Assembly (NCBI GenBank): GCA_000969725.1
Contig: JXSR01S007802.1
Length of the DNA: 21,567 bases
Direction: 5' to 3' (one strand)
Origin: Ophiothrix spiculata
Lineage: Eukaryota; Echinodermata; Ophiuroidea; Amphilepidida; Ophiotrichidae
The notes below the pieces were generated by a model. The model was not told the origin of the DNA. It saw only the letters and a program-made list of their open reading frames with translations, and made no database searches. A program made the translations under genes and the position numbers. Below, piece by piece: positions 1 to 11,253 of this stretch. Positions within the stretch are counted from its first letter, which is position 1; the number at the start of each line of letters is the position of its first letter.

Positions 1-168
1 AGATCTTCCAGTGTGGCATCAGGGCTGTCTTTCCATAGCTCTTCCAACCTATTGATCTGTTGAGCAGATATCTGCCTGGCTCTAAGCTGCTCCTGCTCTG
101 ATGGAATCTTCACCAACCACTTCAGGAAACATCGGTCTTGGATCAGTGGCTGCCATTGACTTGGATCC
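1..168 (-). CDS. UPF1: UPF1 coding exon 5 (partial, runs off window start)
   Basis: Continues the UPF1 reading frame just after the CH domain. The exon opens at 168 behind a CAACAG acceptor; its first base completes the split Trp codon (TG|G) left by exon 4. It then encodes [14 protein letters not shown] and onward to an [14 protein letters not shown] stretch, about 56 residues (219 to about 273) with no stop, and leaves the window mid-codon. This part of UPF1 joins the regulatory CH domain to the RecA-like helicase core. Known biology of the family: UPF1 is a cytoplasmic SF1 RNA helicase that drives nonsense-mediated mRNA decay. Identity is secure from near-identity to animal UPF1. The helicase motifs themselves are not in this window. 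Confidence 0.96.
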
Positions 169-330
169 CTGTTGAAATGGTTAAATGCAAATTATGGAAT
201 GCTAAATACTGGACCACCTCTCAAAACCTTACTTACAGTACTAGTGGAATTGACATGGGAATAGATCTCATCAGTAACTGGAATTCATGTTTGCATGCAG
301 TAATAGATGCCTGGTTTGCACTTTAAGATT

Positions 331-795
331 ACCAGAGTATATGTGGGTTGCTCCAGTAAAATGAGAGGAAAGTTGCCAATGAAGATTTTGAATAATTGGC
401 TTCTAAAGTAAAAAATATGGCGTAAAAGGTTGAATTTCGTTTTTTGACATAAAATGCATCCATGCATAAGTGTTTAACTTTACCTTGAGTTTCAAAGGTC
501 AGTTATGTTGGGAAGTGCAATTAATCAAGGTTAATTGATCACATTTTGCTATCACACTCTATAGTAATCACAAAATTTTAAAATTAATGTGCAGCTAATT
601 TTTTATTGCCATATTCTCCGTGGACTGCCTTGTATTTTGATCTTTAAACAGAGAATGGAGAGAAAGTGTGACAAATTATATATCATTCGAAAGGTGAGAG
701 TATAGAGAATTAAAATATGCCATAAACTCAAATTTGAAATTCGCAACTTTCCAGTTATTTTGCCAGAGCATCCCTCATATACTGTTTTCAGGTCA
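331..795. repeat. degenerate inverted-repeat pair, possible old foldback element
   Basis: Bases about 334-383 (GTTGCTCCAGTAAAATGAG and flanks) read on the opposite strand resemble bases about 738-787, at roughly 75% identity over about 47 bp by eye. Arms of this length and divergence fit an old foldback transposon or two oppositely oriented copies of one repeat. No clear target-site duplication was found, so the limits are approximate. Confidence 0.4.
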
Positions 796-1658
796 AGAAA
801 TCCTAAAATATGTGTGATATGCATTCACTTTGATAGATCTACAGGTATACAATTTACAACTTGTTTACCTTTTTTCCATATAACCATAACATGAAGGGTG
901 ATAGCACCATGGTCGGTTATCATTATTATTGCAATTTCTCATAAATTGTATACCATTTGATTTGATCATTGTATTGTTTCATAAATCATTTATCTATTTT
1001 TTTCTGGAAGTTTACTTGAAGTATATTCATTCAGTTTCGGAAGTAGATCAGTACTGAATTCAACTTCCTCATTTCCTTATCCTAAGTTCTATTCATGATT
1101 GTCAACTTGGTTCACCTTTCATTTTCTCTTTCATAAATTCTACTTTCAAACAACATAAATAGATTCATATATTGTTCTGTGTGTTACTTTCAATACACAG
1201 CAACCAAGTCATACCGTTACAAGGCTCTGCAAACTAGACCAACATTCTGACATCAGAAATATTGTAGAAGACAACAAAACCAGTATGAGTCATTATTACA
1301 ATTTATAATCAGGATTTTTCTATCAATGATATATGATCAAACTGATTTAAACACAAGTGTACTAGTTTACACTAATTGTAAACAATAGTTCAAACTGAGT
1401 AAAATTTGAGTTTAGTCAATTCATATGATTCCTTCTGATAATTTTGAATAACTTTCAAGACTCTGGCAAATTATGGTCAAGATTTCATTAGGTGTAGTTC
1501 AGCAGTTTCTCCTGACTAAAAGAGCTCTTCCTTTGACGAATTAAATATAATTAGGGTCTTCAGCAAAATCTTACCTGATATTAATGTGATGACAAGATGA
1601 TGACAACTACAAGAATTAAATTACAATTACTGGTCGGAATTTTGAATGTTGCTGCCAT

Positions 1659-1776
1659 CAGGCATGAGATTGAAATTCCATGAAAAAACAGGAAAACGGT
1701 CTAAAAAACAGAAAAACGTGGACATTTGGCCACAAAAACAGGAATTCCTGTTTAAACAGGAAGATCCTCATGCCTG
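1659..1776. mobile_element. small hAT-like MITE (118 bp)
   Basis: Bounded by perfect 10-bp terminal inverted repeats, CAGGCATGAG at 1659-1668 and CTCATGCCTG at 1767-1776. The interior is rich in repeated AAACAGGAA-type words and has no coding capacity. The flanks CTGCCAT (left) and CTGTCAC (right) agree at 5 of 7 positions and may be a decayed target duplication. CAG...CTG ends are typical of hAT elements; the superfamily call is inference. Confidence 0.6.
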
Positions 1777-1981
1777 CTGTCACTACATCATAGATATAGA
1801 GAGATATGCAAAATCCAATCAATAATAGTCACAGTGGTTACTCTTTTTTTGTCAAGTTTACGGCTTCTGCTGCTAATTATCACTTGTATGTACGAACATC
1901 CATCAAGGAATTGTACACCATATTGTTTATATGTATACAATATAATATCAAACCATCTGTTCCCTTTGCCAATGTGTAGAT

Positions 1982-2304
1982 CAGAGATTCTCAACTAGCG
2001 GCCCCACATTGACGCTTTTGCTCTCTCAAAAAACAAAGAAATATATTAGAAATACACTGAAAAACAACAGATCATGTGGCGCTTTAGCCTACAATTTTCT
2101 CATTTATGTGGCCCATTGTAAGAACTAGTTGTTTCTCAACTAGTTCTTATGTGCCACATAAATAAGAAAATTGTAGGCTAAAGCACCACATGCATATATT
2201 GTCAGTGTATTTCAAATGCATTCTTTGATTTTGAGAGAGCAAAAGCTCTAATCTCAGTCAAAGCGCCAAATTAAATTTGTGCGCCGCTAGTTGAGAATCC
2301 CTGA
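1982..2304. mobile_element. hAT-like foldback MITE with 8-bp target duplication
   Basis: A 323-bp, nearly full-length palindrome. The left end CAGAGATTCTCAACTAGCGG mirrors the right end CCGCTAGTTGAGAATCCCTG, and the arms continue to a centre near 2138 (ACTAGTTGTTTCTCAACTAGT region). An 8-bp direct repeat GTGTAGAT flanks it at 1974-1981 and 2305-2312. The 8-bp duplication together with CAGRGATTCTCAA-type ends is characteristic of non-autonomous hAT elements. There is no transposase. It sits 20 bp inside intron 4 from the exon 4 splice donor. Confidence 0.85.
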
Positions 2305-2331
2305 GTGTAGATATTGATTTCAAAATTCTTA

Positions 2332-2634
<303 letters not shown>

Positions 2635-2819
2635 TTATAAATAGATAGAAAGAACATATTTTTAGAAGTGGATTTACATGATGATCATAACACTTTTACA
2701 GTTTTCAGTACCAACTGTCTAATTCAATTCAACTGACTTTATTCCATTAATATACATGTATGCAAAATATAAACAAACAAACACACTGATTAAAATACAA
2801 AGATGTAATTAATGGAGGA

Positions 2820-3422
2820 GGGCAAGTCCAAGCTAATGTTTCCCATTTTCTGATGTCCCGTACGTAACATGAGGGTGGTATAACATCAATAATAAGAATC
2901 TCAGCACAGAACTAATATGTTCTGGTTGTTGTAATTAGGGAGAGCATTCTTAGTTGTGAAAATGGTTTGAATTCACTCAAGCGTATCCGAGAACCGTAAA
3001 GAAGTTTACATTCGTTACGTATGGGACATGTTACGTATGGGACATTAAAAATTTGATATTACTCAAAATACTGACAACTTATAAAAATGATTTTTACATT
3101 AAAAGATGGGTACTTCCATGTGGTCTAAACCAGTGAGGTTACTTAAGAAAATAAAACTTTCTTCAAGTTCAAATATCCAAAAAATGTGTTACGTATGGGA
3201 CGGACGTCTTCTCCAGTCCCATACGTAACGCACATCAGTATCGACTATATCTCATTAGTAAATCTGCATTTTAAGTTTATATTTCCATGCATGGTGTACT
3301 TTATCTTTACCCAACTATAGCTCACAAAAAGAAATTCTTGGAGTTCAATCTGTAGGAGTAACAGGGTCTTGAATTCTCTGATTTGTCCCATACGTAACGC
3401 GCGCGTTAGCTTGGACCTGCCC
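2820..3422. mobile_element. 603-bp non-autonomous DNA element with six TACGTA-core motifs
   Basis: The termini are inverted: GGGCAAGTCCAAGC at 2820-2833 against GCTTGGACCTGCCC at 3409-3422 (13 of 14). A 4-bp AGGA occurs directly outside both ends (2816-2819, 3423-3426), a possible target duplication. Inside are six copies of the 14-mer GTCCCRTACGTAAC, in either orientation: 2855-2868 and 3385-3398 near the ends, and 3014-3027, 3030-3043, 3188-3201 and 3216-3229 internally. There is no transposase-sized frame. The superfamily is unclear; a 4-bp duplication would suit Chapaev-like elements, but that is weak. Confidence 0.7.
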
Positions 3423-3724
3423 AGGAGTAATCAAAAGGTCAAAGGATACCCCTTGTTGAGAAGTGTTCATGGCTGGCCCATAGTCAAAAGCTGACAAGTA
3501 AGAAGGCATGGGCTGGAAAATAGTAACTCCCGGGAAACTTGCTTTATGGGTGGCTTCAAAACTCAACCGGTTGTAATTTTGCAAACTCTTCTGTATTGTG
3601 ACAAAAACGTGGTCGACTGTTTCAAAAATCCATATGGTTCAACAAAATGACAGCTACTCTAAAACAGCATTTAGGGAATAAATCATAGCCTTTATAGTAT
3701 TTTCATTTATTAAATTTCCCTGCG

Positions 3725-3880
3725 TACTGCATCGTTTAACTCGAGCGTAACGCGCGCGATCATCGGCGCTTCACAAGCACTGCAATTAGACCAATCACGC
3801 GCTGTAAATAAGTGCGACTTTCACGCAAACCACTGTAGCAACAAGCGTCGTTCTCTAAAAAACCCGCGAACGGAGAAATT
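3725..3880. other. CpG-richer patch inside intron 3
   Basis: In otherwise AT-rich intron, this stretch is dense in CG dinucleotides (CGTAACGCGCGCGATC, CAATCACGCGCTG, AACCCGCGAACGG). It shares the word CGTAACGCGCGCG with the right end of the neighbouring 603-bp element, so it may be a fragment of a related repeat. No exon, RNA gene or promoter element can be supported. Confidence 0.35.
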
Positions 3881-4290
3881 TAATTATTAAAAATACTATA
3901 GTAGGAAATGCCTGACCTTTAGACATTCATTAAAGCACATGTAATACATTAATGGCTAAATATTTTTCTTGTTGGAAATATTAAAATGTAGACTTAAAAT
4001 TTATTGAACAGAAACACCTGATCGATTTGGTCAGGTAATTTTCATTCTCATTGAAAAGTTGGTACAAAGACTGGGCAGGACTGGAGTGCGCTCTGTCTAT
4101 AATGCATGTTCAAGTTTGGAAAATCTTGTAAGTAATAAAATGCTTGTACTTGGTATGAAATCTTTTGCCTCAAATTCAGCTATCTTGACTTTTACTGCAT
4201 GTATTCTGGACTGGATGAGTACTCCAAATTGAATCAAAATGAATTCTAAAAGTAATCGATTTAGCAATCGGTTTCTAACCACTGTAAAAT

Positions 4291-4315
4291 TTACACACAC
4301 ACACACCCTCACACA
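4291..4315. repeat. CA microsatellite
   Basis: A short (AC)n run with an interruption (ACACACACACACCCTCACAC) in intron 3. Confidence 0.8.
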
Positions 4316-4552
4316 AATGAAAACCCATGAATAATTCTGCCTTGTCATCACACTACATTTTCTAGCATTTATCATTTTCGACTCTGTGATAAAAGGGCAC
4401 ATTTATATGAAGCCTACATTAGAAATTCCAATGAAATATCATTTTAAGGATTCATATAGAAACAGTATCATTCAGCTCTTGAATTTTTGAATCATATAAG
4501 TAAAGGTTGGTAAAGGTCATATGCATAACACTTTACTGAAAAAACATATTAA

Positions 4553-4698
4553 AGGTGTAAGTTCCGATCACATTCTCATCCCCCAGGGCTCAACCGGAAG
4601 TAGTAGCTAAGGATGAAACCTTGCACAATGCATTTCAGAGGTCAAAGTCATTTAGTTAAAAGTAAATTATACACATCCTAAAATAGGAACCTACACCT
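4553..4698. mobile_element. 146-bp TTAA-flanked MITE
   Basis: Ends are AGGTGTAAGTTCC (left) and GGAACCTACACCT (right), an inverted repeat. TTAA lies directly outside both ends (4549-4552 and 4699-4702), as expected for piggyBac or Kolobok insertion. AGG termini rather than CCY make Kolobok the more natural guess. There is no coding capacity. Both terminal portions match, in reverse orientation, the two ends of the 1.8-kb element at 11254-13063, so this is an internally deleted relative. Confidence 0.82.
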
Positions 4699-5954
4699 TT
4701 AAGGATTCAATTATCTAGCCCTTTGCACGAAGCCTATATTAGAAAAGAAACTTCACTGATACAAGGATTCTCAAGAGATACATATCCAATGTATTTTTAC
4801 ATCTTCTATGAAAAGTTTGCAAAAAAGGCATCTTGATCTATGACTTTCTCAAATATTGCACATTGGTATTAAAAACAAACCCGGGGTTACAAACTGGTCT
4901 TAAACAGGTACTAGAAATATCACACTTGCAAGAGCTGTAATAACATTCATCATATGAATTGGAATACATGTAGAATTGAGGAAGCATTAAATTTAACTCG
5001 GAACGGTAAATGCTTGCAAGAATTTGGAATTCAAAGGTGTAACCACAATTCACATACCAATCACTAGTTGACATTAAAGTATAATTCATGATTCAAAGTT
5101 ATGCAAAAATGATCGTCTCTAGATCTGTAAACTGGGTAGAGGTCTTTTCTCTCTCTCTCTTGTACCAACACTGAAATTCTTCCGATTTGAATGGTAGTGT
5201 GGATATGGAGATTGTTCAGGGCATGAGAGTCCCACATGTGCAAGATAACAAGTCACATACTTTATTGATAAAGGTTTACTCACACAGTAGAAAGGTCACT
5301 AAGCATGTTGCTACATGATCTATATGAGGTACTGGACTTCAAACATTTGCAGTCTTCTCAATTGAATCATTCATGCTTAAATATGAATTGAAATCAGTAT
5401 GTTTATCTTAATTATGACACCCTTAGTCAGCTTTGGTCCATATGTGATAGCTCACCCCGGTATGGGGGGGGGGGGGACTTTGATATCAATTTTGATTTTA
5501 TCATTTCTTATGTTATTATGTTATATGTAGCATTCATTTTTTGTTGCCTATTTTCACCAGTTTCTTGAAAAGTGTTCTGTCGCAAAAAAGACTCGCAAAG
5601 ACCCCTTTTTCAGGTTGAGCCATAATTTCTTCATGATTTGATGGTGAAGGAGGCAATTTTGCAGTGTGAAACAGAAAAATGCTTATATAATGAAACTTAA
5701 AGTGTAATATTATATTTTACAGAAGCCAAGATTATGATGCATTCAAAATAGTACTTCTTAACATCCAGGTGAAATTTACACCAGGGTATTGAAAAGCAAA
5801 GTGTGAAAACTATTAACCTATAGCTGATCACCACAAAATTATCAAAAGTTATAGAAAGGCCTAGTCTTTGTGACTGCCAACATTTTGATTTTTACCAGAC
5901 TGATAACTGATTGTAAACAGTGCAAGGTTTGAAACCCTCCTCCATTGCACTTAC

Positions 5955-6044
5955 CTCCCTGATGTGTTCCCTCTTCCATTGCAGAACCACTTCTTTGTTG
6001 AGTTACACAGAACTACAGCTGATGGGTCATGGATTCCACAATAT
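5955..6044 (-). CDS. UPF1: UPF1 coding exon 3 (CH domain, N-terminal part)
   Basis: A 90-bp exon, phase 2 on both sides, behind acceptor GTTTTCCAG and before donor GTAAGTGC. It encodes residues 119-147 plus parts of 118 and 148: [13 protein letters not shown], then [18 protein letters not shown]120, H123, C131 and C139 belong to the CH-domain metal-binding set that starts with C117 in exon 2. Joining to exon 4 forms Ser148 (AG|C) followed by His149, reproducing the conserved GNTSGSHI.NHL stretch. It is too short to be obvious as an open frame and was found by following the UPF1 protein. Confidence 0.97.
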
Positions 6045-6121
6045 CTGGAAAACGCAGATAAAATATTCGTAAAGCAAAATTGATAAACAAATTGTTTTTC
6101 ATTTTCAGTCCTACTCCTAAC

Positions 6122-6222
6122 TAAATTTCTAATTCGATTTGTCCATTCTTTAAGTTGAGTTTCAAGTACATTAAATTTCTAATTCGATTTTTCCAATCTT
6201 TTTTTGTTGAGTTTCAAGTACA
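6122..6222. repeat. tandem duplication, two ~50-bp units
   Basis: The unit TAAATTTCTAATTCGATTT through GAGTTTCAAGTACAT occurs at 6122-6171 and again at 6172-6222, with a few substitutions and a small T-run expansion in the second copy. Confidence 0.88.
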
Positions 6223-7441
6223 TAATTTAAGAAGATAATAATAATAAAATAAAGCAAACCCTACCTACATGTATCAACCCTGCAAACAAATAATATTGGG
6301 GGGGGGGCACTGCTAGGGAAAACCACCAGACGGGCGCTTGATTTTCTGGTTTCGGATATTGGGTGAGAGCATCTCTCAATTTACAGTGCTCTGGAATATT
6401 AAAGGACCTTATGAAAACAAACCATACGAAACAGGAATAATGATTTGTATTTAAAAATTTCTTTGCAAAACTGGCTGACATTTTGAATGCTTAGACAGAC
6501 TTATCACCTGAGGCAACTTGTAAGACATGACATTGTTATTTCAGCTAACAGTGACTTGCTTTTAATATGGTACACATTATCTTTTGAGGCTCTAAGCTTG
6601 TTATGTTCAAATATCTGATTTTACTGAAATCTAACATTATGTTTAATACATGAATATACACGTATGAACCATTTTGATAGTCAATTTTTAAAAGCTCTTT
6701 CTTTCATGCCTTGCCATGAATGACATTTTGTTTCTAAAACCCTGTTTTATGGAATAAGTTAAAAGCTAATTCTTGCTCGAAAAAAACCCTCTATTTTCTT
6801 GATCTATGACAAATCATTTTTAACATATAACCTGCTTTACCACTTTTAAGGCGTAAACACTTCATTTCTGAGCTGATGATTTTTCACAACATCAAAATAT
6901 AAACAAAACTCTGGCATTTTATACAGGGTGTCCATGAATGATTAGTACCAGTCTATTTGTACAGGGGAAGGTATTGTGACATGTTTCATCAAAATTGAAC
7001 GCTTTGCTGCTTTTTGAGACATCGCAATTGAAAATCAATGTTCCGCATCATTTTTTAATTCTGAAAATAACTAATGCACATCTTAAAATAACACTTATCT
7101 TTATGGATGTTGAAAAAAAAAAATTGCTCGGCCACATTTATGCTTAACTTAACGTTTCTAGATGCATATTTCAATGAAAAAAACTTAAAATAGAGAGGAA
7201 TTATTTGGATGTGAGGGTTTAAGGCATTGATATGGGGTGGGGTGGCATGGGTTAACCCATGTTTCTTTATTCCAATTTCAAAATCATTTTGAGAAGATTA
7301 TAAGCTTCAAAGTAGCTCTGGAGATGTAAAGTGTACATCTTGCTTGTTCACCTAAAATCTGACAAAAATAGCATGTTTCTATGATTTTGTAACAAAATAT
7401 TGATTTGCCATGGATTTTCATATATTCCAATTTCATCCAAG

Positions 7442-7643
7442 CAGGGCTAGAATTTTGGCGCGAGTCCGAGACTCCACTCTCGCAAAGACTCGCGCAAAAC
7501 ATGTCCACGAGAATCCAAGTAGACTCTACTAAATCCCAAAAGCTCCCACACAAAGTGAATGGAGGAAAATCCAAAGACCCACGCAACTCCATCCATGAGA
7601 ATCCAAATGGACTCTCGTACCTCTGAACACAATTCTACCCCTG
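7442..7643. mobile_element. 202-bp CAGGG-ended MITE
   Basis: The left end CAGGGCTAGAATTTTG and the right end (CAATTCTACCCCTG, reading CAGGGGTAGAATTG on the minus strand) are inverted repeats. CCAAG flanks the element directly at 7437-7441 and 7644-7648. The interior repeats the words GAGAATCCAA and GACTC several times and is more CpG-rich than the intron. CAGGG ends fit hAT; the 5-bp flanking repeat is shorter than the usual 8. Open frames crossing it have no protein similarity I recognise. Confidence 0.68.
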
Positions 7644-8464
7644 CCAAGTTTGCCAAAGTGTGCTGTCTTTAGGATATCACTGTGATGTCATTCCATATTC
7701 AAGTACTTATGTTAGTGTCATGGATAGAAGAGGTTTTTACTTACAAAATGGTAGCAAATGAGTAAGGAGTTCCGAAAAAAGAGTCATAAGAGGGAGTTTA
7801 AACAATTGCATTATACAAGAATTGAATCAAAACACTTGCCCATATTAAAATAAAACCAGTTTTGACAAAATTACTACTGGCATTACATTTTTTTCCACAG
7901 GAGTATGCGATTTTTAAAATTCAAAACTCTTTAGTAAAATATGTTTTTACTGATAAAAATGAGGCATGGGGTTAAAATCTGGGTACCTGCCCGTTTTAAG
8001 TTTACGCAGGTACAAAAGTCTGTCGAATGATTACCCGAACTGGAAAATAAAATCACCATTCTTTGTTTCTGCACACCATTATATTATCAGGAACAACAAT
8101 TAGAGGAGTACACCGCCTGCATACAATCTGCAAGCATTTTGTCATCAGCTGGATTAATTTCCAGGTTTACAGCTGTATCATAACCATGGCAACAAAGTGA
8201 TAATTAAAGAATAACCTGATACAAATAAATGCAAGCATTTTCTTTCATGTGTATGAACAATGAACTTACTCTATAAACAAATCCGGTGCATGATGTATTA
8301 ATTCGAGTAAAATAAGCACTCATAAATTATAAATCAAAATTTAAATGTTTGCTTTGCTCTGTTCATCTAACTTGTGAAATTTTGGTATGTACAATGTCCA
8401 ACACAAAATATTCTCTTCATAAGTTAGTTGAGAATTAAACTTATCATTTTTTTGTTTAACTAAC

Positions 8465-8636
8465 CAGGGGTGTGAGAGGCTAGGTGACAAAAATGAGGAA
8501 AAGCGTCATAAAATTGGGGTAAAAGGTAAACCATGGGCTGAGCCTGAAAATGAATGAAAAAGCTAAAATTTTAGCACATGAACACTTTGAAAAATGAGAA
8601 AACAGCTGAAAAGATCGAGGAACTCTCAGATCCCTG
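8465..8636. mobile_element. possible CAGGG-ended MITE (172 bp)
   Basis: CAGGGGTGTGAGAG at the left and CTCTCAGATCCCTG at the right pair at 11 of 14 positions. ACTAA lies beside both ends (with one extra base on the left), compatible with a decayed target duplication. The interior is A-rich and non-coding. It could be chance pairing. Confidence 0.45.
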
Positions 8637-9608
8637 ACTAATTTGAAGACAAAAATTCAATTAAACTCATTTTGATGGAAGAAATTTGCTGACATTAATT
8701 AATAAAATTGTTTGTCATGTTGAATCAAACTGAGACTGTCACAAATCAGATCATGTTCAACTTTTAATGAAATATCAAGGGGTTAGAACAATATATAAAA
8801 CAAAACAATATTAGATGAGTCATCGTTTAAGGCCAAATTTTAAAAATAAATTGTTTGTTTTACCCTCCAGTGGAAAAATTAAAATTTTGGGAGAATGATG
8901 TCATTCCATGGATTTTATCGTGAATACCAGGCAAGCAATGCAGGGCTTAATCAAAGATTGTGGGTCATTATTTAGAGGAAATATGCATTTTATACTACTA
9001 TATGTGACTTTATACTGCTAATTAAATTTTACGTTTTCCATTGAAAATATTGAGTTTTAATATTTTACATTTTTGAAGAAAAAAAATACCCGACCCAAAT
9101 TTTTGGCATTTTAGGGTCAGTCACTGCGCGGAGGGCAAACGAAACATTTTATTTATATTCTGGCCTAATGGTCAAAATTCATATCACATAGAATCAGACA
9201 AATGGGCCCTAGTACTGGTATTAATAGCTAGTGTCTGCTACAAAAATTGTTGTGGTTATATAATCGCTGGTCTCACATGATTCATTTGTTACTTCTACAT
9301 GTAAACTCAATCTTTTTAATAAGCTCTCTGTTTTGCTGGGTTTTAACTAATTAACATGTGTTGTCATGTTGCCGTGCGCGACCCACTGCATTTTGACGCA
9401 GATGGATGTGATTGGCTGTTACTGCGATTGCCAAACCAAGTTCTTGTTACCGGTATTGAGGAAAATTGACCAGTCATCGCGATCGTCATACGTGAGCCCA
9501 GTCTGGTGATTTTAGATTTGAAATACGCGTGTACACACGGCTGTATAGTAGCTAGAATGTTTGAATATTCTATAGTACACAAGATGCAGATCAGGATTTA
9601 GCAAATTT

Positions 9609-10138
9609 TGGTCAAAAACATATTTTTTTATGATTTTGTAAATTGTATCCAGTTATGAGGGATTAGAGAAACATGTAGAAACAATACATGATTGCTGGGT
9701 GTACTTTATAGGCAAAGTATTTGACAAATACATGTTGCTCATGAATACAATAAAGCATGATCCTTTTTGTCTTACTTGCATGCATGCTGTGGAAGATCCT
9801 TGGTATAAAACGCCTCTTCTTCGTCTTCTTCAAATGTTAGTTCCTTCACACCTTCCGTAGCAGCTTCAACACCATCAGCTGCTGTGTCCTCAGCAAAACC
9901 ATTCTCTACAGGTTTCTCTGCTGGTTCAGCCTATCATATAACAGAAAACAAGTTTTGGAATTATGACAATCAATAAAATGGTAAAATGGTCAAGGAGCTT
10001 TATGGCGGGTTTGAAGGCAATTTCTGGAAAGCAGAAACTGAATACAAAATCTCTTGGTTAAATTGAGCAATTCATAAACACACAGCTCTAGTTAAAATAG
10101 TTTTTGTTCAAAGGAAATAAAGATATATGAAGAGTTAA
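9609..10138. repeat. exon 2 duplication, copy A (left of gap)
   Basis: A 530-bp segment spanning exon 2 and both intronic flanks, repeated nearly identically at 10189-10715. It ends exactly where the N run begins. Differences are scattered substitutions and short indels, for example a 7-bp insertion near 9640. The pattern is that of two overlapping contig ends carrying different alleles. Confidence 0.95.
9776..9930 (-). CDS. UPF1: UPF1 coding exon 2, copy A
   Basis: A 155-bp exon, phase 0 at its start (acceptor ATATGATAG) and phase 2 at its end (TGC AA|GTAAGA). It encodes residues 67-117: an Ala/Glu-rich linker AEPAEKPVENGF and onward, then the conserved ELTFEEDEEEAFYTKDLPQHAC leading into the CH domain with C117. 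Joining to exon 3 gives HACKYCGIHD, as in animal UPF1 proteins (human has Ser where this has Lys). Copy B encodes the identical peptide. Because 155 is not a multiple of three, splicing both copies into one mRNA would shift the frame, so only one can be used. Confidence 0.95.
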
Positions 10139-10188
10139 NNNNNNNNNNNNNNNNNNNNNNNNNNNNNNNNNNNNNNNNNNNNNNNNNN
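10139..10188. other. assembly gap (50 N)
   Basis: Exactly 50 unknown bases, most likely a fixed-length scaffold spacer rather than a measured distance. It is flanked on both sides by the same ~530-bp sequence. Confidence 0.99.
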
Positions 10189-10715
10189 TGGTCAAAAACA
10201 TATTTTTTTATGATTTTGTATCCAGTTATGAGGGATTTAGAGAAACAGGTAGAAACAATACATGATTGCTGGGTGTACCTTAGGCAAAGTATTTGACAAA
10301 TACATGTTGCCCATGAATACAATAAAGCATGATGATCCTTTTTGTCTTACTTGCATGCATGCTGTGGAAGATCCTTGGTATAAAACGCCTCTTCTTCGTC
10401 TTCTTCAAATGTCAGTTCCTTCACACCTTCTGTAGCAGCTTCAACACCATCAGCCGCTGTGTCCTCAGCAAAACCATTTTCTACGGGTTTCTCTGCTGGT
10501 TCAGCCTATCATATACCAGAAAACAAGTTTGGGAATAATGACAATCAATACAATTTGGTAAAATGGTCAAGGAGCTTTTTGGCGGGTTTGAAGGCAATTT
10601 CTGGAAAGCAGAAACTGAAAACAAAATCTCTTGGTTAAATTGAGCAATTCATAAACACACAGCTCTAGTTAAAATAGTTTTTGTTCAAAGGAAATAAAGA
10701 TATATGAAGAGTTAA
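10189..10715. repeat. exon 2 duplication, copy B (right of gap)
   Basis: A 527-bp near-identical counterpart of 9609-10138, starting with the first base after the N run. Similarity ends at 10715 with the same GAGTTAA at which copy A meets the gap. Confidence 0.95.
10351..10505 (-). CDS. UPF1: UPF1 coding exon 2, copy B (probable allelic or assembly duplicate)
   Basis: Same length, splice sites and peptide as copy A. The five base differences (Pro CCC/CCT, Glu GAA/GAG, Ala GCG/GCA, Thr ACA/ACG, Leu CTG/CTA) are all synonymous third-position changes. It lies 39 nt or more from any other distinguishing feature and is intact. It is best read as the other haplotype of the same exon; a genuine tandem copy used in a mutually exclusive way is possible but would change nothing in the protein. 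Confidence 0.9.
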
Positions 10716-11253
10716 TTTGCAAGATGGCTTACGTCCGTTTTACACTTTTAAAGAAAAGATAGGACATCAAAGTCTGTCGCAAAATATGGATTTTTAAGTA
10801 TTTCTTTACCGGTACGAAAGTAGATAATTCGTCAAATATATTCGAATTGGCAAATTGCTTTCAATTCTTCATCAGGCTATAAATTATGTACTTTATACAA
10901 TGTAAATTACTGTACCATACCAAATTTCCACTTCTGGGCACGTAAACAATTGCCATGGGCATTTTAAATGCCCAAACATGGTCAGTTGATGTCCACATTT
11001 GGTCAGTAAAGTAACATTAACATAATCCAATAATTATAGACATTCTTCAACAAAATTTTTTCCCAGGATAATTAATGCACAAGGTAGAGGTCTGTTAATA
11101 ATCTACCAAAACCTCATTTTTTTGAAAAATATGGTCTCATTATTAAAGCCATTTTGCAAATTCACCTCTTTTAATATTAAGGTTTCAACATATATTTTTT
11201 ACATACATGTACTTGTATGGTATTTATCACTTTTGCAGATATATTCAAGTTAA

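Larger units (their letters stand above)
6045..9775 (-). other. UPF1 intron 2
   Basis: A 3731-bp phase-2 GT-AG intron, with donor GTAAGACA just below exon 2 copy A and the acceptor at 6045. It contains a 2 x ~50-bp tandem duplication (6122-6222), a G9 run near 6299, the 16-bp perfect palindrome CATGGGTTAACCCATG (7246-7261), a CAGGG-ended element (7442-7643) and a second possible one (8465-8636). A somewhat more CpG-rich patch lies at about 9370-9540 with no recognisable gene. An ACAGGGTGTCC word near 6926 is a common transposon-end sequence, but no partner was found. Confidence 0.88.

Noticed and set aside
7284-7656. overlapping short open frames on both strands
   Set aside because: They cross the boundary of a MITE, and mutual overlap on both strands reflects composition.
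9776-10505. mutually exclusive alternative exons as regulation
   Set aside because: Both copies encode the identical peptide and they flank a gap with matching edges; an assembly duplicate explains this more simply.
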